The notes below the pieces were generated by a model. It was not told where the DNA came from, did no database searches, and saw nothing but the letters and a program-made list of their open reading frames with translations. Positions 50,259-59,281 of a DNA stretch of 64,000 nucleotides are shown here, in pieces (position 1 is the stretch's first letter; every line of letters starts with the position of its first letter). Source of the DNA: Streptomyces lomondensis (lineage in GTDB: Bacteria > Actinomycetota > Actinomycetes > Streptomycetales > Streptomycetaceae); contig NZ_BMWC01000003.1 of assembly GCF_014651035.1 (NCBI RefSeq), forward strand, positions 697,464-761,463, given 5' to 3'. A program made the position numbers and the translations under genes.

Positions 50259-50280
50259 CTAGGATGTTGCATGCTCAACA
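50259..50280 (+). promoter_or_regulatory. Promoter/operator before the aldehyde dehydrogenase
   Basis: A TAGGAT -10-like element at 50260-50265 overlaps TGTTGCATGCTCAACA (50265-50280), a 16-bp near-palindrome (14 of 16 positions) that would cover the transcription start. The LacI gene upstream is one candidate for the regulator. Confidence 0.45.
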
Positions 50281-50424
50281 AAATGGGGGACGCGTCCGTA
50301 CGGGGGCGCAGCACTGACCGCTGCGCAGACGTCGCGTCCGCCCTGTGACCGCCGAACCGGCCGCGCTCCCACGGGAGTTCCGCTCGTCCCGTACGCCGGT
50401 GACCGAATCGATCGGAGAGCCGTC

Positions 50425-51861
50425 ATGCCGTTGCTCGACACCAGTATCTGGCAGTCCCGCGCCCTGACGGGGCCCGGGTACACCGTCACCGAGCCCGCCA
50501 CCGGCCACGCCCTCGGTACCCTCGCCCTCGCCACCCCCGGGGACGTCGGGGCCGCCGCCGGGAGGGCCGCCGCGGCCCAGCGGGAGTGGGCGCGCGCCCC
50601 GCACTTCGCCCGCGCCGCCGTCCTCCGCAAGGCGGGCGACCTGTTCATCGAGCACGCCGACGAACTGCGCGCGTGGCTCGTCCGCGAGTCCGGTTCCGTG
50701 CCCGGCAAGGCCGACTTCGAACTGCACGTCGCCGCCCAGGAGTGCTACGAGGCCGCCGCCCTCGCCTCCCGCCCGGCCGGCCAGGTCCTGCCCAGCGAGG
50801 CCCCGCGCCTGTCGTACACGCGCCGCGTCCCGGCCGGCGTGGTGGGTGTGATCTCGCCGTTCAACGCCCCACTGATCCTGTCCATCCGCTCCGTCGCCCC
50901 CGCCCTGGCGCTGGGCAACGCGGTGCTGCTGAAGCCGGACCCGCGCACGGCCGTCTGCGGCGGGCTGTCCCTCGCCGCGGTCTTCGCCGCCGCGGGGCTG
51001 CCGCAGGACCTGCTGCATGTGCTGCCGGGCGGCCCGGACGCCGGACAGGCCCTGGTCGCCGACCCGCGCGTGCCGGTCATCTCCTTCACCGGCTCCACCG
51101 CCGCCGGACGGGCCGTCGGCGAGGCGGCCGGCCGTCACCTCAAGCGGGCCCACCTGGAACTCGGCGGCAACTCGGCCATGATCGTGCTGGAGGACGCCGA
51201 CCTCGACGCGGTGATCTCCACCGCCGCCTGGGGCTCGTTCTTCCACCAGGGCCAGATCTGCATGACGACCGGACGCCACCTGGTGCACGCGTCCCTGTAC
51301 GACGAGTACGTCGAGCGGCTCGCCGCCAAGGCCGACTCACTCGCCGTCGGCGACCCGTACCGCGACCAGGTCCACCTGGGCCCCATCATCGACTCCGGCC
51401 AGCTCGCCAAGATCAGCGGGCTGGTCGAGTCCAGCACGGCCGCGGGCGCCAAGCTCGCCGCGGGCGGCACGTACGACCGGCTGTTCTACCGGCCGACGGT
51501 CCTCGCCCACGTCGGCGACCACACCCCCGCCTACACGGAGGAGGTCTTCGGCCCGGTGGCGCCCGTGAGGTCCTTCACCACCGTCGACGAGGCGGCGGCC
51601 CTGGCCGCGCAGAGCCCGTACGGCCTGTCCCTGGGCATCGTCACCAGGGACCCGGCCCGCGGCCTGGACCTCGCCGAGCGCATCCCGACCGGCATCGTGC
51701 ACATCAACGACCAGACCGTGAACGACGAGGCCGTGGCGCCGTTCGGCGGGGTCGCCGCCTCCGGCACCGGCGCACGCTTCGGCGGCGAGGCCAACCTGGA
51801 GGCCTTCACCGAACTGCGCTGGACGACGGTGCGCGGGGACGTGGCTCCCTACCCCTTCTAG
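50425..51861 (+). CDS. Benzaldehyde-dehydrogenase-like aldehyde dehydrogenase
   Basis: A 478-residue NAD(P)-dependent dehydrogenase of the aldehyde dehydrogenase superfamily. The nucleotide loop is VISFTGSTAAGRAVGEAAGRHLKRAHLELGGNSAMIVLEDADLD (Glu in LELGG near residue 252), and the catalytic Cys is in FFHQGQICMTTGRHLVHASLYDEYVERL near residue 287. The wording LGPIIDSGQLAKISGLVESS and the C-terminal NDEAVAPFGGVAASGTGARFGGEANLEAFTELRWTTV are like benzaldehyde/salicylaldehyde dehydrogenases. It oxidises aromatic aldehydes to acids. Confidence 0.9.
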   Translation: MPLLDTSIWQSRALTGPGYTVTEPATGHALGTLALATPGDVGAAAGRAAAAQREWARAPHFARAAVLRKAGDLFIEHADELRAWLVRESGSVPGKADFELHVAAQECYEAAALASRPAGQVLPSEAPRLSYTRRVPAGVVGVISPFNAPLILSIRSVAPALALGNAVLLKPDPRTAVCGGLSLAAVFAAAGLPQDLLHVLPGGPDAGQALVADPRVPVISFTGSTAAGRAVGEAAGRHLKRAHLELGGNSAMIVLEDADLDAVISTAAWGSFFHQGQICMTTGRHLVHASLYDEYVERLAAKADSLAVGDPYRDQVHLGPIIDSGQLAKISGLVESSTAAGAKLAAGGTYDRLFYRPTVLAHVGDHTPAYTEEVFGPVAPVRSFTTVDEAAALAAQSPYGLSLGIVTRDPARGLDLAERIPTGIVHINDQTVNDEAVAPFGGVAASGTGARFGGEANLEAFTELRWTTVRGDVAPYPF

Positions 51862-51911
51862 GGGGCGGCCTCGGGGGGGCGTGTCACGCGCGTGATACGC
51901 CCCCGGGGCGG

Positions 51912-52298
51912 TCACTGGCCCGGCTGCGGCTGCTGGGCCTGCTGCTCCGCGATCGCCTTGCGGACCTCGTCCATGTCCAGGTTCCGGGCCTGCCCGATGA
52001 CGTCCGTCAGCGCGGCCTCGGGCAGGGCGCCCGGCTGGGCGAACACGGCGACCTGGTCACGGACGATCATCAGCGTCGGGATCGACTGGATACCGAAGGC
52101 CGCGGCCAGCTCCGGCTGCGCCTCGGTGTCCACCTTGCCGAACACCAGGTCCGGGTTCTCCTCCGCCGCCTTCTCGTAGACCGGGGCGAACTGCCTGCAC
52201 GGCCCGCACCAGGACGCCCAGAAGTCGATCAGGACGAACTCGTTGTCCGTGACCGTCTGGTCGAAGTTCTCCTTGGTGAGCTCCACGGTGCTGCTCAT
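51912..52298 (-). CDS. Thioredoxin
   Basis: A 128-residue thioredoxin. VLIDFWASWCGPCRQFAPVYEKAAEENPDLVFGKVDTEAQPELAAAFGIQSIPTLMIVRDQ carries the WCGPC active site near residue 32 and the cis-Pro motif SIPT near 73. It has an extra 20-residue charged/Gln-rich C-terminal tail (KAIAEQQAQQPQPGQ) not seen in the core family. ATG at 52298 follows GAGGGA. It diverges from a disulfide reductase-like gene at 52418 and may share its redox regulation. Confidence 0.95.
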   Translation of the reverse strand: MSSTVELTKENFDQTVTDNEFVLIDFWASWCGPCRQFAPVYEKAAEENPDLVFGKVDTEAQPELAAAFGIQSIPTLMIVRDQVAVFAQPGALPEAALTDVIGQARNLDMDEVRKAIAEQQAQQPQPGQ

Positions 52299-52417
52299 GG
52301 CGTCAATCCCTCTTCCTGGTGTGGGGTCAAGCCGTCGGCACAACACGGCCGACCGGACACGTATTCCGCGCCCCTACCCATGTGGCCAGGGTGCACACCA
52401 CCCACCAGACTGACCCC

Positions 52418-53848
52418 ATGACGGAAACGGAAACCAACGCGTACGACGTCGTGGTGCTCGGGGCCGGGCCCGTGGGGGAGAACGTCGCCGACCGCACCCG
52501 CGCGGCCGGACTGACCACCGCGGTCGTGGAGAGCGAGCTGGTCGGCGGCGAGTGCTCCTACTGGGCGTGCATGCCCAGCAAGGCCCTGCTGCGACCGGTC
52601 ATCGCCCGCGCGGACGCCCGCCGCGTGCCCGGCCTGAGCCAGTCGGTGCAGGGCCCCCTCGACGCGTCCGCGGTCCTCGCCCACCGCGACTACTACACCT
52701 CCGACTGGAAGGACGACGGCCAGGTCGGGTGGCTGGATTCCATCGACGCCGACCTGTACCGCGGCCACGGGCGGCTCACCGGCCCCCGCACGGTGACGGT
52801 CACAGGGCCCGACGGCGCCGAGCGGGTCCTCACCGCGCGGCACGCCGTCGCCGTCTGCACGGGCAGCCGCGCCGCCCTGCCGAAACTGCCCGGACTGGAC
52901 GAGGTCCGGCCCTGGACCAGCCGGGAGGCCACCAGCTCCAAGTCCGTGCCCGGCCGGCTGATCGTGGTCGGCGGGGGCGTGGTCGCCACCGAGATGGCCA
53001 CCGTCTGGCAGGCCCTCGGCTCGAAGGTCACCATGCTGGTGCGCGGCAAGGGCCTGCTCGCCCGGATGGAGCCCTTCGCCGGGGAACTGGTCGCCGAGGC
53101 CCTCACCGAGGCGGGCGCGGACGTCCGTACCGGCACGTCGGTGGAGTCGGTCGCCCGCGAGAACGGCGCCGTCGTGGCCGTCACCGACAAGGGCGACCGT
53201 GTCGAGGCCGACGAGATCCTCTTCGCCACCGGCCGCGCCGCGCGCACCGACGACATCGGCCTGGAGACCATCGGGCTGGAACCCGGCTCCTGGCTCGACG
53301 TCGACGACAGCCTCCGCGTCACCGGCCACGACTGGCTGTACGCGGTCGGCGACGTCAACCAGCGCGCCCTGCTCACCCACCAGGGCAAGTACCAGGCCCG
53401 CATCGCGGGCGCCGCCATCGCCGCCCGGACCACCGGGGAGACCCTCCTCGCCCAGCCGTGGGGCGCCCACGCCGCGACCGCCGACCACGCCGCCGTCCCC
53501 CAGGTGGTGTTCACCGACCCGGAGGCGGCGGCCGTCGGCCTGTCCCTCGCCGAGGCCGAGCAGGCCGGGCACCGGGTGAAGGCCGTCGACGTCGACCTTT
53601 CCTCCGTCGCGGGAGCCGGCCTGTACGCCCACGGCTACAAGGGCCGCGCCCGTATGGTCGTCGACCTGGAGGACGAGATCCTGCGCGGCGTCACCCTCGT
53701 CGGCCCCGGCGTCGGCGAACTCATCCACTCCGCGACGATCGCCGTGGCCGGCCAGGTCCCGGTCAGCCGCCTGTGGCACGCCGTCCCCTCGTACCCGACG
53801 ATCAGCGAGGTGTGGCTGCGGCTGCTGGAGGCGTACCGGGACAGCTGA
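52418..53848 (+). CDS. Pyridine nucleotide-disulfide oxidoreductase (dihydrolipoyl-dehydrogenase-like)
   Basis: A 476-residue flavoprotein. The FAD fold is YDVVVLGAGPVGENVADRTRAAGLTTAVVESELVGGECSYWACMPSKALLRP, whose Cys pair in ECSYWACMPSK near residue 50 is the redox-active disulfide. RLIVVGGGVVATEMATVWQALGSKVTMLVRG is the NAD(P) fold, and YAVGDVNQRALLTHQGKYQARIAGAAIAA the second FAD contact. The C-terminal His/Glu pair of true lipoamide dehydrogenases is not obvious (WHAVPSYPTISEVWLRLLEAY), so it is a broader mercuric-reductase-like member. Confidence 0.9.
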   Translation: MTETETNAYDVVVLGAGPVGENVADRTRAAGLTTAVVESELVGGECSYWACMPSKALLRPVIARADARRVPGLSQSVQGPLDASAVLAHRDYYTSDWKDDGQVGWLDSIDADLYRGHGRLTGPRTVTVTGPDGAERVLTARHAVAVCTGSRAALPKLPGLDEVRPWTSREATSSKSVPGRLIVVGGGVVATEMATVWQALGSKVTMLVRGKGLLARMEPFAGELVAEALTEAGADVRTGTSVESVARENGAVVAVTDKGDRVEADEILFATGRAARTDDIGLETIGLEPGSWLDVDDSLRVTGHDWLYAVGDVNQRALLTHQGKYQARIAGAAIAARTTGETLLAQPWGAHAATADHAAVPQVVFTDPEAAAVGLSLAEAEQAGHRVKAVDVDLSSVAGAGLYAHGYKGRARMVVDLEDEILRGVTLVGPGVGELIHSATIAVAGQVPVSRLWHAVPSYPTISEVWLRLLEAYRDS

Positions 53849-53849
53849 G

Positions 53850-55434
53850 TCAGGTGGACGACACCAGCTCCAGGTACTCCTCGTCCCACAGGTCCTCGTC
53901 CGCGTCCGGGAGCAGCAGGACGCGGTCGGGGCGGAGCGCCTGGATGGCGCCCTCGTCGTGCGTGACCATGACGATCGCGCCCGGGTAGGTGCCCACCGCG
54001 GCCAGGACCTCGGCGCGGGAGGCCGGGTCCAGGTTGTTGGTGGGCTCGTCGAGGAGCAGGACGTTCGCGCCCGAGTGCACCAGCCCCGCGAGGGCGAGGC
54101 GGGTTTTCTCGCCGCCCGAGAGGACGCCGACGCGCTTGCCGGCGTCGTCTCCGCCGAACAGGAACGCGCCGAGGACCTGGCGGACCTCGCCGTCGGTGAG
54201 GTGCGGCGCGGCACCCGCCAGGTGCTCGCGCACCGTCGACTGCGGGTCCAGGGTGTCGTGTTCCTGCGCGAAGTAGCCGAGGCGCAGCCCGTGCCCGTGG
54301 ACCACCCGGCCGCTGTCGGGCGCGTCCTGCCCGGCGAGGATGCGCAACAGGGTCGTCTTTCCGGCGCCGTTGGGCCCGAGCACCACCAGACGGCTGCCCC
54401 GGTCGACGGCGAGATCGACGCCCCGCAGCACCTGCCGCGCCGTACGACCTGGTCAGGCTGACGGCGCCGAGCGGGATCCGGCCGCAGGGCGCCGGCTCCG
54501 GCAGCCGGATCCTGGCCGTCTTCTCGGCGCGCCGGGCCGGTTCGAGGTCCGCGAGCATCCGGTCGGCGCGGCGCGCCATGTTCCGCGCGGCCACCGCGGT
54601 CGCCACCCGGGCCCGCATCTTGTCGGCCTGGGCGTGCAGCGCCGCCGCCTTGCGCTCGGCGTTCGCCCGCTCACGCGTCCGCCGCCGTTCCTCGGCGTCC
54701 CGCCGTTCGAGATACGCGTCCCAGCCGGTGTTGTGGATGTCGAGCGCGGCCCGCGCCGGGTCCAGGTGGAAGACCCGGTTGACGGTGGCGGCCAGCAGGG
54801 ACGTGTCGTGACTGATCATCACCAGTCCGCCCTGATGGGTCGTCAGGAAGGTGCGCAACCAGGCGATCGAGGCCGCGTCGAGGTGGTTCGTCGGCTCGTC
54901 CAGCAGCAGGGTGCCGTGCCCGGCGAACAGGATGCGGGCGAGTTCCACGCGCCGGCGCTGGCCGCCGGACAGCGCGCTGAGCGGCCGGTCCGTCAGCTCC
55001 GTCGACAGGCCGAGACCGGCGGCGACCCGGGCGGCCTCCGCCTCGGCCGCGTAGCCGCCGCGCGCCTGGAACTCGGCCTCGGCACGCACATAGGCGTTCA
55101 TCGAGCGCTCGGTCCCGTCGGCCATGGCGGCCTCTGCACGGCGCAGCGCCCGTACGGCCCGGTCGAGGCCCCGCGCGGACAGGATCCGGTCGGTGACGGT
55201 GACCGACTGGTCGGCCGCCCGCGAGTCCTGCGGGAGATGGCCGACGTCGCCGGTGCGCACGACGGTCCCGGCGGCGGGCCGCAGGGTGCCCGCCAGGGTG
55301 TGCAACAGAGTCGTCTTTCCCGCGCCGTTGCGGCCGACCAGGCCGATGCGGTCGCCGGGGGAGACGTGGAAGGAGACGCCGGACAGCAGCAGACGCGCGC
55401 CCACGCGCACGTCGACGTCACGAACGGTGATCAT
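53850..55434 (-). pseudogene. ABC-F type ATPase gene with a frameshift in the linker
   Basis: From ATG 55434 the first cassette is intact: Walker A GLVGRNGAGKTTLLHTLAG near residue 32, LSGGQRRRVELARILF and LLLDEPTNHLD. The linker (coiled coil RTRERANAERKAAALHAQADKMRARVATAV) follows. Near 54434-54444 the frame breaks at a GC repeat: after LTRSYGA the next codons should give QVLRGVDLAVDRGSRLVVLGPNGAGKTT, which continues in another frame to 53850 with LSGGEKTRLALAGLV and LLLDEPTNNLD. ABC-F proteins protect ribosomes from antibiotics or aid translation. Two bases lost or one gained would explain it; it could be real or a sequencing error. Confidence 0.85.
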
Positions 55435-55530
55435 GAGAAAACGCTCCGAACAAGCAAGAGGACACACGGGTGGCGTGGAAGCGGGTCCTCGGCTAGGAAA
55501 TTCGGGGCGTAGACATGGACGTCACGGTAA

Positions 55531-55556
55531 CGGAGGCGCCTGGCCGGGCGCCTCCG
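55531..55556 (-). terminator. Hairpin terminator after peptide deformylase
   Basis: CGGAGGCGCC (55531-55540) pairs with GGCGCCTCCG (55547-55556) around a 6-base loop, 20 bp beyond the deformylase stop on the minus strand. Confidence 0.7.
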
Positions 55557-55576
55557 AATTTCAGTCGCAGCTGGCG

Positions 55577-56221
55577 TTACGGCAGCTCGAAGCCGAGCGC
55601 CCGCGCGGCCTCCTCCGGCGTCGGCTGCGCCCAGCGCTCCGCCACCGCCTGGTGGGACGACAGGGAGCGCGACTCGGCCCGGTCCAGATACAGCACGCCG
55701 TCCAGATGGTCCGTCTCGTGCTGCACGATCCGCGCGGGCCAGCCCGTGAACACTTCGTCCAGCGCGCGCCCGTGCTCGTCCTGCCCGGTCAGCCGCACCT
55801 CGGCGGGCCGCGCCACCACCGCCTGCCACCCCGGCACACTCAGACAGCCCTCGAAGAACGCGGCCCGCGCGCCACCGACGGGCTCGTAGGCCGGATTGAC
55901 CAGCACCCGGAACGGCTGCGGCACCCGCCCGCGTACGACACGCACCTCTTCCGGCACCGGCGCCGGATCCTCGAGCACCGCGATCCTGAGCTCCACACCG
56001 ACCTGCGGCGCCGCCAGGCCGACCCCCGGCGCCGCGCGCATGGTGACCCGCAGGGCCTCGACGAACCGGGCCAGCAGCGCCGGGCCCAGCTGACCGTCGT
56101 ACGGCTCGGTGCCGCGCCGCAGCACCGGGTCGCCGGCCTCGACGATGGGTAACGGGTAGTCGGCGGCGAGGAGTTCCTCGACCCGCTCGGCCAGGGGTGC
56201 GCGGTCGCTCGGAGTTCCCAT
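55577..56221 (-). CDS. def: Peptide deformylase
   Basis: A 214-residue metalloenzyme that removes the formyl group from nascent proteins. The three motifs are in order: GVGLAAPQVGVELRIAVLED near residue 71, EGCLSVPGWQ near 128 (Cys ligand) and IVQHETDHLDGVLYLDR near 170 (HEXXH-type HETDH, with both His ligands). The C-terminal extension of 25 residues, WAQPTPEEAARALGFELP, is common in Streptomyces. ATG at 56221 is taken as start; an ATG at 56242 would add seven residues. Confidence 0.95.
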   Translation of the reverse strand: MGTPSDRAPLAERVEELLAADYPLPIVEAGDPVLRRGTEPYDGQLGPALLARFVEALRVTMRAAPGVGLAAPQVGVELRIAVLEDPAPVPEEVRVVRGRVPQPFRVLVNPAYEPVGGARAAFFEGCLSVPGWQAVVARPAEVRLTGQDEHGRALDEVFTGWPARIVQHETDHLDGVLYLDRAESRSLSSHQAVAERWAQPTPEEAARALGFELP

Positions 56222-56354
56222 CGCGTCAGGATGACACGGCACCCTCCCCCCTCACGTGACACAGGTCACACGCCCTCTGCGGGAACTGAACGGCCCTCCG
56301 CTCCGACTACTGGACCGCAACGGCCACGAAGACGTCCCCCGGAGAAGCCCGCCG

Positions 56355-57764
56355 ATGACCACCGCTCCCTCGACCGCCACGGACGAGTCCCCGCGACCAG
56401 CCACGCCGGCACCGTCGAAGAACAACTGGGCCCCGCTGCGTCCACTCGTCCTCCGCCTGCACTTCTACGCCGGGGTGCTGGTGGCGCCGTTCCTCCTCGT
56501 CGCCGCCGTCACCGGCCTGCTGTACGCCGCCTCCTTCCAGGCCGAGAAGATCGTGTACGACCACGAGCTGACCGTCCCCGTCGGCGAGCGGAAGCTGCCG
56601 ATCGCCGAGCAGGTGGCCGCCGCCCGCAAGGCCCACCCCGAGGGCACGGTCTCGGCCGTACGCCCCTCGCCCGAGGACGACGCGACGACCAGGGTGCTGC
56701 TGTCCGGCGTCCCGGGCGTCGACGAGAGCCACACCCTCGCCGTGTTCGTCGACCCGTACACGGCGAAGGTGCGGGGCGCCCTCGAACAGTACGGCGCGAC
56801 CGGCGCGCTGCCCCTGCGCACCTGGATCGACGAGTTCCACCGGGACCTCCATCTCGGTGAACCGGGGCGGCTGTACAGCGAGTTGGCGGCCAGCTGGCTG
56901 TCGGTGATCACGGCCGGCGGGCTGGTGCTGTGGTTCTCCCGCCGCCGTGCCCTGCGCAAGGTGCGCGGGACGAACGGGCGGCGCCGCACGCTCGGACTGC
57001 ACGGCAGCGTCGGCGTGTGGGCGGCGGCCGGGTTCTTCTTCCTCTCGGCGACCGGGCTGACCTGGTCGGCCTACGCCGGGGCCACCATCGACGAGCTGCG
57101 GACCTCGCTGGGCCAGGCGACCCCGTCGGTGTCGGCCGCGGCGGGCGGTGAACACGCCGGTCACGGCTCCGCCGCCGGGCAGGCGGGGGACGCCGCGCAC
57201 GGCGTGGGCCTGGACAAGGTCCTGGCGGCGGCGCGGGCCGAGGGCCTCGGCGACCCGGTGGAGATCGTGCCGCCCGCCGACGCGAACTCGGCGTACGTCG
57301 TCAAGCAGGTCCAGCGCAGCTGGCCCGAGAAGCAGGACTCCGTTGCGATCGACCCGGCCAGTGGCGAGGTCATGGACGTCCTGCGGTTCGCCGACTACCC
57401 GGTGCTCGCGAAGCTCACCCGGTGGGGCATCGACCTGCACACGGGCAGCCTGTTCGGCCTGGCCAACCAGATCGCCCTGATGCTGCTCGCGCTCTGTCTG
57501 ATCCTGCTGATCGTCTGGGGCTACCGCATGTGGTGGCAGCGCGGCCGGGGCACCGCCTTCGGTCGGCCGGTCCCGCGCGGCGCCTGGCAGCAGGTGCCGC
57601 CGCAGATCCTGGTACCGCTGCTGGCGGGGATCGCCGTACTCGGGTACTTCCTGCCCCTGTTCGGCATCCCGCTGGCGGCGTTCCTCGCCGTCGACATCCT
57701 GCTGGGCGAGATCGCCTACCGGCGGGGGCGGCGGTCGTACGGGACGGGTACCCCCGCGCAGTAG
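56355..57764 (+). CDS. PepSY-domain integral membrane protein
   Basis: A 469-residue membrane protein with four segments. LRPLVLRLHFYAGVLVAPFLLVAAVTGLLYAAS near residue 35 opens it; the outer PepSY region follows (EQVAAARKAHPEGTVSAVR, then HTLAVFVDPYTAKVRGALEQYG). RTWIDEFHRDLHLGEPGRLYSELAASWLSVITAGGLVLWF holds a His pair on the second segment, and LHGSVGVWAAAGFFFLSATGLTWSAYAG is the third. The last pair is IALMLLALCLILLIVWGYRMWW and ILVPLLAGIAVLGYFLPLFG. This PepSY_TM group is linked to ferric reductase and siderophore-iron reduction. Confidence 0.87.
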   Translation: MTTAPSTATDESPRPATPAPSKNNWAPLRPLVLRLHFYAGVLVAPFLLVAAVTGLLYAASFQAEKIVYDHELTVPVGERKLPIAEQVAAARKAHPEGTVSAVRPSPEDDATTRVLLSGVPGVDESHTLAVFVDPYTAKVRGALEQYGATGALPLRTWIDEFHRDLHLGEPGRLYSELAASWLSVITAGGLVLWFSRRRALRKVRGTNGRRRTLGLHGSVGVWAAAGFFFLSATGLTWSAYAGATIDELRTSLGQATPSVSAAAGGEHAGHGSAAGQAGDAAHGVGLDKVLAAARAEGLGDPVEIVPPADANSAYVVKQVQRSWPEKQDSVAIDPASGEVMDVLRFADYPVLAKLTRWGIDLHTGSLFGLANQIALMLLALCLILLIVWGYRMWWQRGRGTAFGRPVPRGAWQQVPPQILVPLLAGIAVLGYFLPLFGIPLAAFLAVDILLGEIAYRRGRRSYGTGTPAQ

Positions 57765-57792
57765 CAGCCCAGCCCAGCCCCCCTTCCGGACA

Positions 57793-57826
57793 GAGGTGCC
57801 CGGCTCCACGCGGAGCCTGGCACCTC
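57793..57826. terminator. Terminator after the PepSY gene
   Basis: GAGGTGCCCGGCTCC (57793-57807) pairs with 57812-57826, with one mismatch in the stem, between the convergent PepSY and TPR genes. Confidence 0.75.
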
Positions 57827-57840
57827 GGGGCACAGGGCGG

Positions 57841-58200
57841 TCAGTCCTGCTCGAAGTCACCCGCGAGCGCCGAGGCGATCCGCAGGTGCGACTCCGCCTC
57901 CTCGTGCCGGTTCTGCCGCTGGAGCGTGCGGCCGAGCATCAGCCGGGCGTAGTGCTCGACCGGGTCACGCTCGACGATCGTCCGCAACTCGGCCTCCGCG
58001 CGCCGCAGTTGGGCGGAGTGGTAGTAGGAGCGCGCCAGCAGCAGTCGCGGCCCGGTCTGCTCGGGCACCTCATCGACCAGCCCGACCAGGACGCGCGCGG
58101 CGGCGGCGTAGTCCTTGGCGTCGAAGAACAGCTGCGCGCGCTCCCAGCGCTCCGCCGCTGTTCCGTGGGCGTAGTACGTGGCTTCGTAGGTCGTGTTCAC
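57841..58200 (-). CDS. Tetratricopeptide-repeat protein
   Basis: A 119-residue protein of three TPR-like helix pairs: AERWERAQLFFDAKDYAAAARVLVGLVDEVPEQ, TGPRLLLARSYYHSAQLRRAEAELRTIVERDPVEHYARLMLGRTLQRQNRHEEAESHLRIAS. TPR proteins act as protein-binding scaffolds. GTG at 58200 is preferred since AAGGAGG stands ten bases upstream. A GAACC-TGTT-GGTTC dyad (58228-58241) in the promoter region may bind a regulator. Confidence 0.85.
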   Translation of the reverse strand: MNTTYEATYYAHGTAAERWERAQLFFDAKDYAAAARVLVGLVDEVPEQTGPRLLLARSYYHSAQLRRAEAELRTIVERDPVEHYARLMLGRTLQRQNRHEEAESHLRIASALAGDFEQD

Positions 58201-58227
58201 TGGTGGCCTCCTTCGAGGCCGTCAACC

Positions 58228-58241
58228 GAACCTGTTGGTTC
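58228..58241. promoter_or_regulatory. Inverted repeat before the TPR gene
   Basis: GAACC and GGTTC arms flank TGTT, about 30 bp upstream of the start codon at 58200. It is a candidate operator, regulator unknown. Confidence 0.35.
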
Positions 58242-58250
58242 AATATTCCA

Positions 58251-58697
58251 CTACTTCGCGAGGGCGGCCAGCTCGGCATCGGTGCGCTGGTTGATCAGGT
58301 GCAGCACCCGGCCGGCGACGGCCAGGTCCTCCGCCGGAATGCCGTCGTAGATCCGGGCCGTGATGGGCGCCGTCTCACCCGTCGTCGTGGCGTACAGCTC
58401 CCGCCCGGCGTCCGTGATCCGCACGCCCGACGCCTCGTCCGGGGTCAGCAGCCGCGCGGCGATCAGTTCGTCGATCACGCCGTGCGCCTGCGCCGCGCCG
58501 ATCTTCAGCGCGCCGCTGACCCCGTCGACGAGCTGCTCGCGCTCGACCGGCCCGTCGGCGACGGCGGCCAGCCGGAGGGCGACGGACTGCGGGAAGGTGA
58601 CGCCGTGCCGGGCCAGCACGTTCTCCAGGAGGGCGCGGCCGGCGTAGTGGGCCAGGGCGATGACGCGGGGGCCGAGCGGGCGTGCGGTGGTGGTCAT
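58251..58697 (-). CDS. Winged-helix MarR-like protein, second of a coupled pair
   Basis: A 148-residue protein. Helices LALAHYAGRALLENVLARHGVTFPQSVALRLAAVADGPVEREQLVDGVSGALKIGAAQAHGVIDELIAARLLTPDE (LALAHY as seen in VIALAHY) have the MarR/wHTH plan with a wing ADEASGVRITDAGRELYATTTGE. It overlaps the upstream MarR gene by four bases (ATGA). Two adjacent MarR-type genes suggest a duplicated or heteromeric regulator. Confidence 0.75.
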   Translation of the reverse strand: MTTTARPLGPRVIALAHYAGRALLENVLARHGVTFPQSVALRLAAVADGPVEREQLVDGVSGALKIGAAQAHGVIDELIAARLLTPDEASGVRITDAGRELYATTTGETAPITARIYDGIPAEDLAVAGRVLHLINQRTDAELAALAK

Positions 58698-59176
58698 GAC
58701 TGCTCCGTCTCGTTCTCGCTGAAGGGGTCAAGAGGTGCGTCGAGCAAGGCCGTCAGGTCGCGCCTGAACTCCCGGGTGCGTGCGCTGTCGAGGCCGCCGA
58801 GCGGCTCCAGGAGCTGCTGCAGGAGCCTCTCGACGACCTTGATCGCCCGCCCGGTGACCTCGCGGCCCTGCGTGGTGAGCGCGAGCTGCACCGCGCGCGG
58901 GTCGCGCGGGTCCCGGGTGCGCTCCAGCAGACCGGCGGCCTCCAGTGTGCGGGCGAGCTTCGACACGTAGAGCGGCTCCAGTCCGGTGTGGTCGGCGAGG
59001 CGGCGCTGACTGGGGCGCTCGCCGTTGCGCTGCATGCCGTACAGCGAGGCCACCAGCGAGTACTGCGCGTGGGTGAGCCCCAGCGGCGCCACCGCACGGT
59101 CGACCGCGACCCGCCACTTCATCGAAAGCCGCCACACCAGGAAGCCGGGCGTCGCGCCCTCGGAACCTTTGCTCAT
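58694..59176 (-). CDS. MarR-family transcriptional regulator
   Basis: A 160-residue MarR protein. VAPLGLTHAQYSLVASLYGMQRNGERPSQRRLADHTGLEPLYVSKLARTLEAAGLLERTRDPRDPRAVQLALTTQGREVTGRAIKVVERLL is the HTH, recognition helix and wing (DPRDPRA). It is probably autoregulated via the direct repeats at 59188-59216 that cover its promoter. Its stop overlaps the next MarR-like gene. Confidence 0.9.
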   Translation of the reverse strand: MSKGSEGATPGFLVWRLSMKWRVAVDRAVAPLGLTHAQYSLVASLYGMQRNGERPSQRRLADHTGLEPLYVSKLARTLEAAGLLERTRDPRDPRAVQLALTTQGREVTGRAIKVVERLLQQLLEPLGGLDSARTREFRRDLTALLDAPLDPFSENETEQS

Positions 59177-59187
59177 GGCGGAAACAG

Positions 59188-59216
59188 TACATGGCTACTA
59201 TGTACATGACTACTAT
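59188..59216. promoter_or_regulatory. Direct repeats in the MarR promoter
   Basis: TACATGGCTACTAT (59188) and TACATGACTACTAT (59203) are repeated with a 15-bp period, leaving a 13 of 14 match. This AT-rich pair lies 11 bp before the MarR start and 65 bp before the pirin start on the other strand, a likely operator for both. Confidence 0.65.
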
Positions 59217-59281
59217 TTTTCTCGGCACCCTGGTCACGGCCCGGCCGACGGGCGGGCCTCGGCCGGACTAGGTTGTGCGGC

